Shown piece by piece: positions 1 through 8,129 of a stretch of DNA of 54,340 bases; position 1 is the stretch's first letter, and each line of letters opens with the position of its first letter. The translations under genes and the position numbers were made by a program. This DNA is from Roseisalinus antarcticus (lineage in GTDB: Bacteria; Pseudomonadota; Alphaproteobacteria; Rhodobacterales; Rhodobacteraceae): contig NZ_FWFZ01000024.1 in assembly GCF_900172355.1 (NCBI RefSeq), positions 1 to 54,340 on the forward strand. The letters run 5' to 3'. The notes beneath the pieces are model-generated. The model saw only the letters and a list, made by a program, of their open reading frames with translations, was not told the origin of the DNA and ran no database searches.

Positions 1-2
1 TA

Positions 3-362
3 CAGGTCTCGCAACCCGAACCTTCTCCGAAGATCGACGGTGACCGCCAGCGTCACCACCGGCCGCGCACTGCGCTACGCCGGAGGCTCCGCGCGCGGCC
101 TCCTACACCACTTCCCGGGACACTACCCGCCCTGTATCTGGAATTTCTGGCCGCCATCAATTCGGGAAGCGTGGAGTTGCCGCCTGATACGCAGTTTGCT
201 CGCCAGCTAGTTGCCCTTGAGCGCCGAACCGGGCGCAGCGGGCGGGACATGATCGACCATCCGCCTGGGGGGCATGATGACCTCGCGAACGCGGTCGCTG
301 GGCTGGTTGCGACCATCAAGAAGCCCGTGAGCAGATTCACGGTATCTGAACTTAGAATCTAG
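3..362 (+). pseudogene. Phage terminase large subunit, C-terminal fragment
   Basis: The reading frame runs open from the window edge to a TAG at 360-362. From about 135 it reads like the C-terminus of large terminase subunits, the motor nuclease that packages phage DNA: YLEFLAAINSG, then LERRTGRSGRD and DHPPGGHDDLANAVAG, the last being the family's characteristic end. Upstream of about 130 the same frame is an arginine/proline-rich run unlike terminase, so the gene is probably frameshifted or recombined there as well as cut by the window edge. It lies in a prophage remnant that ends at tRNA-Asn. The terminase assignment of 135-362 is firm; whether the full gene is broken cannot be decided here. 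Confidence 0.72.
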
Positions 363-379
363 AAACGAAAGGACAGCCA

Positions 380-1078
380 TTGGTTCAATATTCCGAAGCA
401 GTCGACCAACTGATCAGCCGGGCGCAGGCGCGTGGCAGCAAGCAGGGGCAGGCACTTATCCAGCAGATGCAGAGCGTCGCAGGGGTAACCCGAGCGCTCG
501 AAGGTGTCATCCTTAACCGCAACCTGGCGGACACCGAAGCGGCGCATATCAAAAAGGTGCATCAAGCCGGTGAACGTCTTGCCAGGGCTTTGGGTGCGAC
601 GAGGGACCGAGGCACTGAGGCTCTGAACTTGTCTTTGGGTGATCTTTCTCAAAAGCTGCGCGTTCAGACGGGATTGCGTCCACCTGAGGGCGTGGCAGAG
701 GTGGTTCACCAGACTGAGGTTCGGCAGGCACTACTCGCCATGAAACCTGAGCAGCGAGCAGCGGTGGTCAATGACGCGCTTAAGTCAAAGGACGTGCTGA
801 CGCTGAACGCTCTGACAAACGGCGCGGCGTATCTGTCCGGGGTTGAGCCAGAGCGGATCAAGGCGGTGACAGACACCTACACTAAACAGGTCGCACCGGA
901 GTTGGTCGATAAGATCGACTCTGTTCTGGAAATCGACGCCGAGTTGCAGGCAGCTATCAGGGCTGCTGAACGCGCCGCCGTCGATGCACGGGATGAGAGT
1001 GCGATGCGGAAGATCGTCGCAGCGGAAGCCGCCGCAGGCGAGGCCGACCGGGCTTTTGGGGTGGCTTTGCAGGGGTAG
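380..1078 (+). CDS. Phage-associated hypothetical protein, helical
   Basis: A 232-residue protein starting at a TTG with a GAAAGGA ribosome binding site about seven bases upstream, 17 bases after the terminase fragment. It is rich in Ala, Glu, Gln, Arg and Leu, has no signal peptide or membrane segment, and looks mostly alpha-helical with coiled-coil tendency (for example residues 185-225). I do not recognise the family. Its place directly after a terminase suggests a head-assembly or packaging accessory protein, but that is inference from position only. Confidence 0.6.
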   Translation: MVQYSEAVDQLISRAQARGSKQGQALIQQMQSVAGVTRALEGVILNRNLADTEAAHIKKVHQAGERLARALGATRDRGTEALNLSLGDLSQKLRVQTGLRPPEGVAEVVHQTEVRQALLAMKPEQRAAVVNDALKSKDVLTLNALTNGAAYLSGVEPERIKAVTDTYTKQVAPELVDKIDSVLEIDAELQAAIRAAERAAVDARDESAMRKIVAAEAAAGEADRAFGVALQG

Positions 1079-1163
1079 GAAAACCTCCCACGTCAGCCGA
1101 AAACCCTCATAGCCTGAATCCATACACACGCGGGCGCGGGCGCTGTCGACCATCATCGAGGCC

Positions 1164-1256
1164 ATGGCGCGGGCGAAGGAACTGGGCCTGACGCCGGAAC
1201 AGGTGAACGCGGCGATGACCATGGTAAATTGGGGTGAAGGGGATAAGGCGGCATGA
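1164..1256 (+). pseudogene. Short phage ORF remnant
   Basis: A 30-residue frame (MARAKELGLTPEQVNAAM and onward) that remains open upstream to a stop near 1110 without a better start or a ribosome binding site. It ends in an ATGA overlap with the following small ORF, the arrangement of a real gene end, so it may be the surviving 3' part of a longer prophage gene. Function unknown. Confidence 0.3.
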
Positions 1257-1408
1257 GTTCAACGGGCAAAGCAGGAGTAGCGAAAATGACTGATTATCAA
1301 AGGAAGCAGCTTGACTTGCTGGCGCAGATTGCGGAACGACTGGCGAGGATTGAAGCGCACCAAGATCGGTGGGATAAGCTGGGGATGCCAGAAGTCAGGA
1401 CGCCCTGA
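1253..1408 (+). CDS. Small phage-type hypothetical protein
   Basis: A 51-codon ORF beginning at the ATG that overlaps the preceding stop (ATGA). A second in-frame ATG at 1286 has a better ribosome binding site (GCAGGAG, 1271-1277) and gives a 40-residue product with a short amphipathic helix, LDLLAQIAERLARIEAHQ. Such mini-proteins are common in phage morphogenesis clusters. No function can be assigned. Its end overlaps by 14 bases the 3' end of the convergent gene on the other strand. Confidence 0.45.
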   Translation: MSSTGKAGVAKMTDYQRKQLDLLAQIAERLARIEAHQDRWDKLGMPEVRTP

Positions 1409-1658
1409 GCAAGTCGATACCCTTGGCTGTGATCTTCGCTCCGTTAATCTTTGCCGTCGAGCGCTCGTGGGGGTCGTCCGCTGGAACCATCTCCTTCACG
1501 ACTTCGACAAGGGCAGATTGCACCAGATAGGCCCAATTGAAATCTCGGGTCTCGGGCGCAAGAATCGCTTTGGCTTCGTCCACGTCCATCAACCCAGGGT
1601 AAACTTCTGAAAGGGCAATCAGCAGCCGCTTCTGTGCTTCATCATCGAACTTTTTCAT
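1395..1658 (-). CDS. Hypothetical small protein of the prophage remnant
   Basis: An 87-residue protein with a good AGGGGA ribosome binding site before its ATG. It begins MKKFDDEAQKRLLIALSEVYP and ends with AKITAKGIDLLRAS. The basic, helical C-terminus with ITAKGIDLL resembles the last part of winged-helix phage proteins of the YjcQ type, but the match is by eye only. It is convergent with the small ORF before it and is the last gene before the tRNA-Asn attachment region. Confidence 0.55.
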   Translation of the reverse strand: MKKFDDEAQKRLLIALSEVYPGLMDVDEAKAILAPETRDFNWAYLVQSALVEVVKEMVPADDPHERSTAKINGAKITAKGIDLLRAS

Positions 1659-1755
1659 CGTATCCCCTAAAAATCTGAACGTCCGGCAGAATCAGGCGGA
1701 CGGTCAAGGTCTGATGGGCGGATGCATCTATCTAACTTTCTTGTACGCCTTCGAC

Positions 1756-1777
1756 TGTTACCCCAAATGTTACCCCA
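1756..1777. repeat. Direct repeat TGTTACCCCA x2, possible integrase arm sites
   Basis: Two perfect 10-bp copies of TGTTACCCCA begin at 1756 and 1768, 12 bp apart (about one helical turn). They lie about 65 bp from the CCA end of tRNA-Asn on the prophage side. Closely spaced short direct repeats beside a tRNA att site are typical of arm-type binding sites for tyrosine integrases. No integrase gene is visible on this side, so the assignment is inference. Confidence 0.45.
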
Positions 1778-1791
1778 GCCGAAAACGAGAA

Positions 1792-1811
1792 AAGCCCCCG
1801 CGAAAGGGCTT
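1792..1811 (-). terminator. Hairpin with short T-run after tRNA-Asn
   Basis: On the minus strand AAGCCC and GGGCTT form a six-pair stem with an eight-base loop, followed by TTCTC. It sits about 30 bp downstream of tRNA-Asn and could end the tRNA transcript, or that of an integrated element. The T-run is short. Confidence 0.45.
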
Positions 1812-1842
1812 GCTCTTAAATCTCTGTATTTTCAGGGATTTT

Positions 1843-1917
1843 TGGCTCCGGCGGTAGGGATCGAACCTACGACCAATTGATTAACAGTCAACTGCTCTAC
1901 CGCTGAGCTACGCCGGA
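1843..1917 (-). tRNA. tRNA-Asn (anticodon GTT)
   Basis: A 75-base cloverleaf including an encoded CCA (1843-1845). The acceptor stem is TCCGGCG paired with CGCCGGA, the anticodon loop holds GTT, and the T-arm contains GGTTCGATCC. The 3' end faces the prophage remnant, which fits use of this gene as an integration site. Confidence 0.95.
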
Positions 1918-1998
1918 TCACCGAAGCGGCGTATAGCAATGGAGTCGGGGGGCGTCCAGTGGGTTTGCGCGGATTTTTCCGCCCTCCGCTCAGTGCCG

Positions 1999-2898
1999 TC
2001 AGGACAGGCAGAAACGGGCCTGGAGAGTGAGGGTTGGTGTCGCCTTGACCAGGCCGCGGCCGTGCAGGTCGACCAGATGGGCGAGGACGTTGCGGGCGGC
2101 GGCGGGGAGCAGGTTCTCGGGCGTATCGGCGTAGAGACGCGCGGTGAGGCGGGGCAGGGTGGAGGGGCCCTTGGCAAGGGCCTCGATGATCTGGGCTTCG
2201 CGGTCGCGCCGGTGCGCCAGCAGCCAGTCGATCCGGTCGCGGGGTCCTACGATGACGGGCCCGTGCCCGGGCAGCAAGAGCGGCGGGCGGCGCTCGCACA
2301 GCTGGGCGCAGGAGGCCATGAAATCCGTGAGGTCCCCGTCCGGCGGCGAGATCAGCGTGCTGGCCCAGCCCATGACATGGTCGCCGGAAAAGCCCCATTG
2401 CGCCCCCAGCAGGCAGATGTGATTGCCGAAATGGCCGGGCGTGTACAGCACCTTCAGCGCCCAGTCGGCACCGGAAACCGCCTCGCCATCGGCCAGCGAG
2501 ACGGCGGGCACGAAATCCGACATGACCCCTTCGCCGCCGCCGAGGCTGCCGGTCGCGGCAAGCCGGGTCATGACGGCGCTGCGCCCCGCGCCCGCCGGTC
2601 CGCGGGCCATGACCGGGGCGCCGGTGCGGCGCGACAGGGCAGGGACCAGGGCCGCGTGATCCAGATGGGCATGGGTGACGAGGATCGCCCGCAACGGTCG
2701 CCCGGCAATCGCCGCGAGAAGCGCCTGCAGATGTGCCGGATCGTCGGGGCCGGGGTCGATCACCGCCACGTCCCGGTCGCCCAGCACATAGCTGTTGGTG
2801 CCCAGGAAGGTCATCGGCGAGGGGTTTGGCGCGAGGATCCGAAGGACCCCGGGCGCGACCGGCTGCGGCGCGCCGGCGCGGGGCGGCTGCCGGCTCAT
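1999..2898 (-). CDS. MBL-fold metallo-hydrolase
   Basis: A 299-residue metallo-beta-lactamase-fold hydrolase. The metal-binding motif THAHLDH is at about residues 75-81, preceded by GTNSYVLG and the DPGPDDP turn; later metal ligands fit TPGHFGNH, FSGDHVMGW and LLPGHGPVI. A C-terminal helical region (RDREAQIIEAL onward) resembles the winged-helix tail of the LACTB2/glyoxalase-II-like subgroup. The ATG at 2898 has AAGGGA upstream; the frame is open further, but that is antisense to the kinase gene. The substrate is unknown; subgroup members hydrolyse thioesters or nucleic acids. It is divergent from the sensor kinase gene with only 45 bp between starts. Confidence 0.88.
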   Translation of the reverse strand: MSRQPPRAGAPQPVAPGVLRILAPNPSPMTFLGTNSYVLGDRDVAVIDPGPDDPAHLQALLAAIAGRPLRAILVTHAHLDHAALVPALSRRTGAPVMARGPAGAGRSAVMTRLAATGSLGGGEGVMSDFVPAVSLADGEAVSGADWALKVLYTPGHFGNHICLLGAQWGFSGDHVMGWASTLISPPDGDLTDFMASCAQLCERRPPLLLPGHGPVIVGPRDRIDWLLAHRRDREAQIIEALAKGPSTLPRLTARLYADTPENLLPAAARNVLAHLVDLHGRGLVKATPTLTLQARFCLS

Positions 2899-2943
2899 CC
2901 TGTGCGCTTTCCCTTCATCCTGCGCCGGAGTAGCGTCGCGTGC

Positions 2944-4266
2944 ATGTCCTTCATCTGGCTCAAACGCTACATGCCCCGCGGCCTCTATGGCCGGGCGGCG
3001 CTTATCCTGGCGCTGCCCGTCTTCGGGCTGCAGCTTATCGTCACCCTGTCCTTTTTCCAGCGGCATTTCGAGGATGTGACGACGCAGATGACCCGCTCTG
3101 TCGCCTACGATCTGCGCTATCTTGCGACGGCGGTCCGCTCTGCGCCGGATCTCGCGGCGGCGCGGGCGGCGATCGACGCCATCGCCCCGCCGCTCGACCT
3201 CGAACCCGCCCTGCCGGCCCCCGGGATGCCCGCCCGGAACGAGCGCCGGTTCTACGACCTCTCGGGCCGGGTCGTGCTGTCCACGCTCAAGGACGAGCTG
3301 GACGGCATTCTGGTGACCCGGCTGCCCGATGACCGGAATGTCTTCATCTGGCTGTCCACGCCGCATGGGCCGATGATGGTGGAGTTCGACCGGGGGCGGG
3401 TCTCGGCCTCCAACCCGCATCAGCTTCTTGTGCTGATGATCATTCTCGGGATACTGCTGACGACGATCTCGTTCATCTACCTGCGCAACCAGCTGCGCCC
3501 GATCACGCGGATGGCCGCCGCGGCCGAGGAATTCGGCAAGGGGCGGATCGTTCGCTATCAGCCCTCGGGCGCCACCGAGGTGCGCGCCGCCGGGCGGGCC
3601 TTCCTCGAGATGCGGTCGCGGATAGAGCGCCATACCCAGAGCCGGACCCTGATGCTCTCGGGGGTCAGCCACGACCTGCGGACACCGCTGACACGGCTGC
3701 GGCTGGCGCTGTCGATGCTGGACGATTCGGATGCCGAGCCGATGCGGCGGGACCTGGACGAGATGCAGCACCTGCTGGACAGTTTCCTCGATTTCGCGCG
3801 GGGCGACGCCGAGGACGATGCCGAGATCGTCGACCCGGTCGATCTGGTGCGCGCCATCGTGCGGGACGCCGCCCGGTCCGGCCGGAGCGTGGCACTGGTG
3901 TCGGTCGAGGGGCCGGAGGGCGAGACCATGCGCCTGCGTGCCATGGCGCTGCGCCGGGGTCTCGACAACCTGATCGACAACGGCCTGCGCTATGGCACCC
4001 GGGCAGAGGTGTCGGTGCTGCTGACGCCGCGGTCGCTGCGGGTGATCGTCGAGGATGACGGGCCGGGCATTCCACCCGAGCACCGCGAAGAGGCGATGCG
4101 GCCCTTTGTGCGGCTTGACCGGTCGCGCAACCAGGACCGGGGCAGCGGCGTGGGGCTGGGGCTGGCGATCGTGGCCGACGTGGCCCGCGCTCATGGCGGC
4201 AGCCTGGTCCTGGGCGAGAGCACCGCCCTGGGCGGGCTGCGGGCGGAGCTGCGGCTGGCCCGCTAG
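2944..4266 (+). CDS. EnvZ/RstB-like sensor histidine kinase
   Basis: A 440-residue inner-membrane kinase. The first membrane segment is about residues 16-37, then a periplasmic domain to about 159, a second membrane segment at 160-179, and a HAMP linker to about 232. The H-box is SGVSHDLRTPLTRLRL with phospho-acceptor His243; the N-box is DNLIDNGLRYG and the G-boxes are DDGPGIP and GSGVGLGLAIV. Architecture and the short periplasmic loop match the EnvZ family. No response regulator gene is adjacent, so the partner must lie elsewhere. The ATG at 2944 gives the natural N-terminus; the longer open frame upstream is antisense to the MBL gene. The signal sensed is unknown. Confidence 0.88.
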   Translation: MSFIWLKRYMPRGLYGRAALILALPVFGLQLIVTLSFFQRHFEDVTTQMTRSVAYDLRYLATAVRSAPDLAAARAAIDAIAPPLDLEPALPAPGMPARNERRFYDLSGRVVLSTLKDELDGILVTRLPDDRNVFIWLSTPHGPMMVEFDRGRVSASNPHQLLVLMIILGILLTTISFIYLRNQLRPITRMAAAAEEFGKGRIVRYQPSGATEVRAAGRAFLEMRSRIERHTQSRTLMLSGVSHDLRTPLTRLRLALSMLDDSDAEPMRRDLDEMQHLLDSFLDFARGDAEDDAEIVDPVDLVRAIVRDAARSGRSVALVSVEGPEGETMRLRAMALRRGLDNLIDNGLRYGTRAEVSVLLTPRSLRVIVEDDGPGIPPEHREEAMRPFVRLDRSRNQDRGSGVGLGLAIVADVARAHGGSLVLGESTALGGLRAELRLAR

Positions 4267-4351
4267 GGCGACCGCCCTGCGAGAGGCCCGGCGCAGGTTC
4301 GCCGGATCACAGTCTGGATCGGTGGGTCGGCCGGGAAGGTCTGGCTGATGA

Positions 4352-4427
4352 TGGTAGGCCCGGAGGGACTCGAACCCCCAACCTAAGCGTTATGAGCGCT
4401 CAGCTCTAACCATTGAGCTACAGGCCC
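4352..4427 (-). tRNA. tRNA-Ile2 (CAT anticodon, lysidine-type)
   Basis: A 76-base tRNA with encoded CCA. The anticodon loop is CTCATAA, so the gene-level anticodon is CAT. It has a canonical GTTCGAGTCC T-arm and an acceptor stem beginning GGGCCTG. It lacks the initiator features of tRNA-fMet, and its D-arm and anticodon stem resemble alphaproteobacterial tRNA-Ile2, whose C34 is changed to lysidine by TilS to read AUA. Simple tools may call it tRNA-Met. The tRNA is certain; the identity is likely. Confidence 0.85.
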
Positions 4428-4462
4428 AGCCTAGCACTTTCCTAGCAGAGCGCGGCAGGCGG

Positions 4463-4765
4463 TCAAGGCTCATCGTTGCCCAGTGGCGAGCCCTGTAGGA
4501 CCTGGCGCAGCACCGCCAGCATCTCGGCTTCGCCGGCGCTCAGGCTCTCGGGGTCGCCGTCCATCTCGACCATGGCGCGCAGATCCGCGTCGGTGAGCGG
4601 GGCGGTCAGGATCTCGGAGGGCGCGGACCAGGGGCTGTCTGGCCAGGGCTGCGGCTCGGCTGTGGCGGCCGGGGGCGGCGCTTCGGAGGCGTCTTGCGAG
4701 ACGGGACCGGCGGTGGCTGGCAGGGGGGCGAGCAGGGCGAGGCAGGTCAGAAGGGTGCGGCGCAT
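4463..4765 (-). CDS. Small secreted hypothetical protein
   Basis: A 100-residue protein starting at an ATG preceded by GGGAAAGA (an ATG 18 bases upstream, at 4783, is possible). It has a typical Sec signal peptide, MRRTLLTCLALLAPLPATAG, followed by a Pro/Ala-rich linker and an acidic helical C-terminus (DADLRAMVEMDGDPESLSAG). There is no Cys in a lipobox. Probably periplasmic; function unknown. It is divergent from purM, with a 30-bp repeat array between them. Confidence 0.55.
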   Translation of the reverse strand: MRRTLLTCLALLAPLPATAGPVSQDASEAPPPAATAEPQPWPDSPWSAPSEILTAPLTDADLRAMVEMDGDPESLSAGEAEMLAVLRQVLQGSPLGNDEP

Positions 4766-4900
4766 GTGATCTTTCCCGGTCATGACGAAGAGATGTGTGG
4801 GCAGGCGCGAACCTGCAACGCGGATCCTGCCATGACGTCAAGGCAAGAACTTGGCGGGCCGGTGGCGCTGGCGCGTTGCCGAGCGCGCAATGTTCGGGTA

Positions 4901-5200
4901 TCGCGCCCCCAAGAGGCGCGTGGCGAAAGGATGCGCCCCCAAGAGGCGCGTGGCGAAAGGATGCGCCCCCAAGAGGCGCGTGGCGAAAGGATGCGCCCCC
5001 AAGAGGCGCGTGGCGAAAGGATGCGCCCGCAAGAGGCGCGTGGCGAAAGGATGCGCCAGCAAGAGGCGCTTGGCGAAAGGATGCGCCCGCTAGAGGCGCG
5101 TGGCGAATGGATGCGCCCCCAGGAGGCGCGTGGTGAAAGGATGCGCCCCCAGGAGGCGCTTGGTCATTCGATCCGCCGCCGGAGGCGCCCGGTGATCGGA
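4901..5200. repeat. 30-bp tandem repeat array upstream of purM
   Basis: About nine copies plus one degenerate copy of a 30-bp unit, head to tail without spacers. The core is GCGCCCCCAAGAGGCGC followed by GTGGCGAAAGGAT. Units from 4931 to 5020 are identical; divergence rises toward purM, where the last copy is recognisable only by GCCGGAGGCGCC. Each unit contains the inverted repeat GCGCC/GGCGC and can form a small hairpin. Because 30 is a multiple of three, frames stay open on both strands, which explains spurious long ORFs here. It lies between the divergent starts of the 4463-4765 gene and purM. Confidence 0.95.
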
Positions 5201-5264
5201 GCCCCGCCCGGGGCGGATGTAGAACGGCGGCGCGGCCCGCGGCACATGGTGGGAAGGCAGGACG

Positions 5265-6308
5265 ATGGCGGAAAAGAACGGTCTGAGCTACGCGGAGGCC
5301 GGTGTCGATATCGATGCGGGCAATGCGCTGGTCGAGCGAATCAAGCCTGCGGCCAAGGCAACCGCCCGCCCCGGCGTTATGTCCGGGCTGGGCGGCTTTG
5401 GCGCCCTCTTCGACCTCAAGGCCGCGGGCTACGCCGACCCGGTGCTGGTCGCGGCCACGGACGGGGTCGGCACCAAGTTGCGGATCGCCATCGACACCGG
5501 CGAGGTCTCGGGCGTGGGCATTGATCTGGTCGCCATGTGCGTCAACGACCTGGTCTGCCAGGGCGCGGAGCCGTTGTTCTTCCTTGACTATTTCGCCACC
5601 GGCAAGCTGTCGGTCGAGGCCGCGGCAACGGTGATCGAGGGCATCGCCGCGGGCTGCACGGCCGCAGGCTGCGCCCTGATCGGCGGCGAGACGGCCGAGA
5701 TGCCGGGGATGTATCCGGCGGGCGATTTCGACCTCGCGGGGTTTGCCGTGGGCGCGATGGAGCGCGGGACCGCCCTGCCGGCGGATGTGGCGGCGGGCGA
5801 CGTGCTGCTTGGGCTGGCCTCGGACGGGGTGCATTCCAACGGGTTCTCGCTGGTCCGCAAGGTGGTGGCGCTGGCCGGGCTGGGCTGGGATGCGTCCGCG
5901 CCCTTTGCCGACGGGCCGCTGGGCGCCGCGTTGCTGCGGCCCACCCGGCTTTATGTGCGCCCGGCGCTGGCAGCGATCCGCGCGGGCGGCGTCCATGGAC
6001 TGGCCCATATCACCGGCGGCGGGCTGACCGAGAACCTGCCGCGAATCCTGCCCGAGGGGCTGGGCGCCGAGGTCGACCTCTCGGCCTGGACCCTGCCGCC
6101 GGTGTTCCGCTGGCTTGCCGAAACCGGCGGGCTGTCCCAGGCCGAGCTGCTCAAGACCTTCAACGCGGGCATCGGCATGGTTCTCTCGGTCGAGGCGGGC
6201 CGGGCCGACGCGCTGGCCGAGGTGCTGGCCGCCGAGGGCGAAACCGTCTGCCGCCTTGGCACGGTCTCGGCGGGGACGGGCGTCAGCTTTGGCGGCGCAC
6301 TTCTGTGA
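5265..6308 (+). CDS. purM: Phosphoribosylformylglycinamidine cyclo-ligase (AIR synthetase)
   Basis: A 347-residue cytosolic enzyme that closes formylglycinamidine ribonucleotide to aminoimidazole ribonucleotide using ATP, step five of purine synthesis. Full length for the family. Characteristic elements are ATDGVGTKL (about 64-72), the conserved GGETAEMPG (140-148), [14 protein letters not shown] and [13 protein letters not shown]. The ATG at 5265 follows a GGAAGGCAGG ribosome binding site. Its stop overlaps the GTG start of purN (GTGA), so the two are translationally coupled. The repeat array just upstream may contribute structure to its leader. Confidence 0.97.
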   Translation: MAEKNGLSYAEAGVDIDAGNALVERIKPAAKATARPGVMSGLGGFGALFDLKAAGYADPVLVAATDGVGTKLRIAIDTGEVSGVGIDLVAMCVNDLVCQGAEPLFFLDYFATGKLSVEAAATVIEGIAAGCTAAGCALIGGETAEMPGMYPAGDFDLAGFAVGAMERGTALPADVAAGDVLLGLASDGVHSNGFSLVRKVVALAGLGWDASAPFADGPLGAALLRPTRLYVRPALAAIRAGGVHGLAHITGGGLTENLPRILPEGLGAEVDLSAWTLPPVFRWLAETGGLSQAELLKTFNAGIGMVLSVEAGRADALAEVLAAEGETVCRLGTVSAGTGVSFGGALL

Positions 6309-6907
6309 CACGGCGTGTCGCGATCCTGATCTCGGGCGGCGGCTCCAACATGGACAGGCTGCTTGCCTCGATGGAAGGCAGCGACAACGCCCGGCCCGTG
6401 CTGGTGCTGTCGAACCGCGCCGATGCGGGCGGGCTGGCGAAGGCGTCTGCGCGGGGCGTGCCCGTGGCCGTGGTCAGCCACAAGGATTTCCCGAAGGATC
6501 GCAATGCCTTCGAGGCCGCTCTTCACGCTAGGTTCGAGGCGGCCGGGACCGATCTGATCTGCCTTGCAGGCTTCATGCGGATCCTCACGCCCGGCTTTGT
6601 CGGCAAATGGACGGGGCGGATGCTGAACATCCACCCCTCGCTGCTGCCGAAATATCCCGGGCTCGACACCCATGCCCGCGCATTGGCCGCCGGCGAGGCC
6701 GAGCATGGCTGCACCGTGCACGAGGTCACGTCGGAGCTGGACATGGGGCCGATGCTGGGACAGGCGCGGCTGTCCGTCCGGGCCGGCGACACGGCCGAGA
6801 CCCTCGCGGCGCGGGTGCTGACGCTGGAGCATCGGCTGTATCCGCAGGTGCTGGCCCGGTTCGCCGCCGGCGACCGACGTCCCGTCACGATCGAGGCTGT
6901 GGACTGA
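6305..6907 (+). CDS. purN: Phosphoribosylglycinamide formyltransferase 1
   Basis: A 200-residue enzyme that transfers a formyl group from 10-formyltetrahydrofolate to glycinamide ribonucleotide, step three of purine synthesis. The N-terminus [18 protein letters not shown] is the substrate phosphate loop. The catalytic triad is visible: Asn108 and His110 in [13 protein letters not shown] and Asp146 in VTSELDMGP, matching N106, H108 and D144 of the E. coli enzyme. It starts with GTG overlapping the purM stop by four bases. rnd follows 64 bp downstream. Confidence 0.97.
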   Translation: MTRRVAILISGGGSNMDRLLASMEGSDNARPVLVLSNRADAGGLAKASARGVPVAVVSHKDFPKDRNAFEAALHARFEAAGTDLICLAGFMRILTPGFVGKWTGRMLNIHPSLLPKYPGLDTHARALAAGEAEHGCTVHEVTSELDMGPMLGQARLSVRAGDTAETLAARVLTLEHRLYPQVLARFAAGDRRPVTIEAVD

Positions 6908-6971
6908 CCCTCTCTTTTCAATCGGGCGCCGCTCGCCTATGAGAGGAAACGCCCCCGAGAGCCGGATCCAC

Positions 6972-8129
6972 ATGCGCACCATCACAACGACCGAAGACCT
7001 CCGCGATTTCTGCGAGGCGGCCGCCACGGCGCCTTATGTGACAGTCGACACCGAATTTCTGCGGGAACGGACCTATTACCCCCATCTCTGCCTTGTGCAG
7101 CTGGCCTATCCGGGCGACGGCACGGAGGACGCGGTGCTGGTGGACCCGATCAACACCGGCCTCGACCTCGCGCCGCTTTACGACCTGTTTCGGGATCACG
7201 GGGTGGTCAAGGTGTTCCACGCGGCCCGGCAGGATCTCGAGATCTTCTACATCGACGGCAATGTCATCCCCGAGCCGCTGTTCGACACCCAGGTCGCGGC
7301 GATGGTCTGCGGCTTCGGCGAGCAGGTCGGCTACGAGACGCTGGTGCGCAAGCTGGCCAAGGAGTCGCTCGACAAGTCCTCGCGCTTCACCGACTGGTCG
7401 CGCCGGCCTTTGTCGGAGGCGCAGAAGCAATACGCCCTGGCCGACGTGACCCACCTGCGGGTGATCTACGAGGCGCTGAAGGCAGAGCTCGACCGCTCGG
7501 GCCGGACCAAGTGGCTGGCCGAGGAAATGGCCGTGCTGAACGATCCGGGCACCTACAAGGTCGAACCCGAGAACGCCTGGCAGCGGATCCGCACCCGCAC
7601 GCAATCGGCGCGATTTCTGGCCATCGTGCGCGAACTTGCCCGTTTCCGCGAGGCCTACGCGCAAGAGCGGAACGTGCCGCGCAACCGGGTCTACAAGGAC
7701 GACGCGCTGGTGGAGCTCGCCTCGACCAAGCCGGCCTCGCTCAATGACCTCAGCCGCTCTCGGCTGTTGCTGCGCGAGGCGCGCAAGGGAGAGATCGCGG
7801 AAGGCATATTGGCGGCTGTCGCGGCCGGGCAGGCCGCCGAGCTGGACGATCTGCCCCAGCCCGACCGCTCGCGCGAAAAGATGGTGGTGAACCCGGCGCT
7901 GGCCGACCTGCTGCGGGTGCTGCTCAAGGCCAAGGCCGAGGAAAAGGGCGTGGCCCAGAAGCTGATCGCGACCTCGTCGGATCTGGACGAGATCGCCGCC
8001 GGGCGCCGCGACGTGGCGGCCCTGCGCGGCTGGCGCAAGGAAGTCTTCGGCGACGACGCGATGAAGCTCTGCAACGGCGAGATCGCGCTGGCGGCCAAGG
8101 GGTCCAGCGTGGTGCTGGTGCCGCTCTAG
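6972..8129 (+). CDS. rnd: Ribonuclease D
   Basis: A 385-residue 3'-5' exoribonuclease that trims tRNA and other stable RNA 3' ends. The DEDDy catalytic set is present: Asp26 and Glu28 in TVDTEFLRE, Asp88 in HAARQDLEIF, and Tyr154/Asp158 in YALADVTHL. An HRDC domain follows from about 210 (ELARFREAYAQERNVPR to LLLREARKGEI). An in-frame ATG at 6939 would add 11 residues, but homologues begin at the MRTITTTEDL point. It probably shares a transcript with purMN. Its 3' end overlaps by four bases the end of the convergent lipoprotein gene. Confidence 0.93.
   Translation: MRTITTTEDLRDFCEAAATAPYVTVDTEFLRERTYYPHLCLVQLAYPGDGTEDAVLVDPINTGLDLAPLYDLFRDHGVVKVFHAARQDLEIFYIDGNVIPEPLFDTQVAAMVCGFGEQVGYETLVRKLAKESLDKSSRFTDWSRRPLSEAQKQYALADVTHLRVIYEALKAELDRSGRTKWLAEEMAVLNDPGTYKVEPENAWQRIRTRTQSARFLAIVRELARFREAYAQERNVPRNRVYKDDALVELASTKPASLNDLSRSRLLLREARKGEIAEGILAAVAAGQAAELDDLPQPDRSREKMVVNPALADLLRVLLKAKAEEKGVAQKLIATSSDLDEIAAGRRDVAALRGWRKEVFGDDAMKLCNGEIALAAKGSSVVLVPL

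Noticed and set aside
1999-4194. 731-codon minus-strand frame joining the kinase antisense to the MBL gene
   Set aside because: Only the last 299 codons, from the ATG at 2898 with its own ribosome binding site, match a protein family.
4352-4427. tRNA-Met from the CAT anticodon
   Set aside because: Body features fit tRNA-Ile2, whose C34 is lysidine-modified; kept as Ile2 with some uncertainty.
4901-5200. Possible CRISPR array
   Set aside because: Units abut directly, with no unique spacers and no cas genes nearby; it is a simple tandem repeat.
4470-6311. 613-codon minus-strand ORF across the repeat array and purM
   Set aside because: It is antisense to purM and held open by the 30-bp repeats and high GC; no ribosome binding site or family match.
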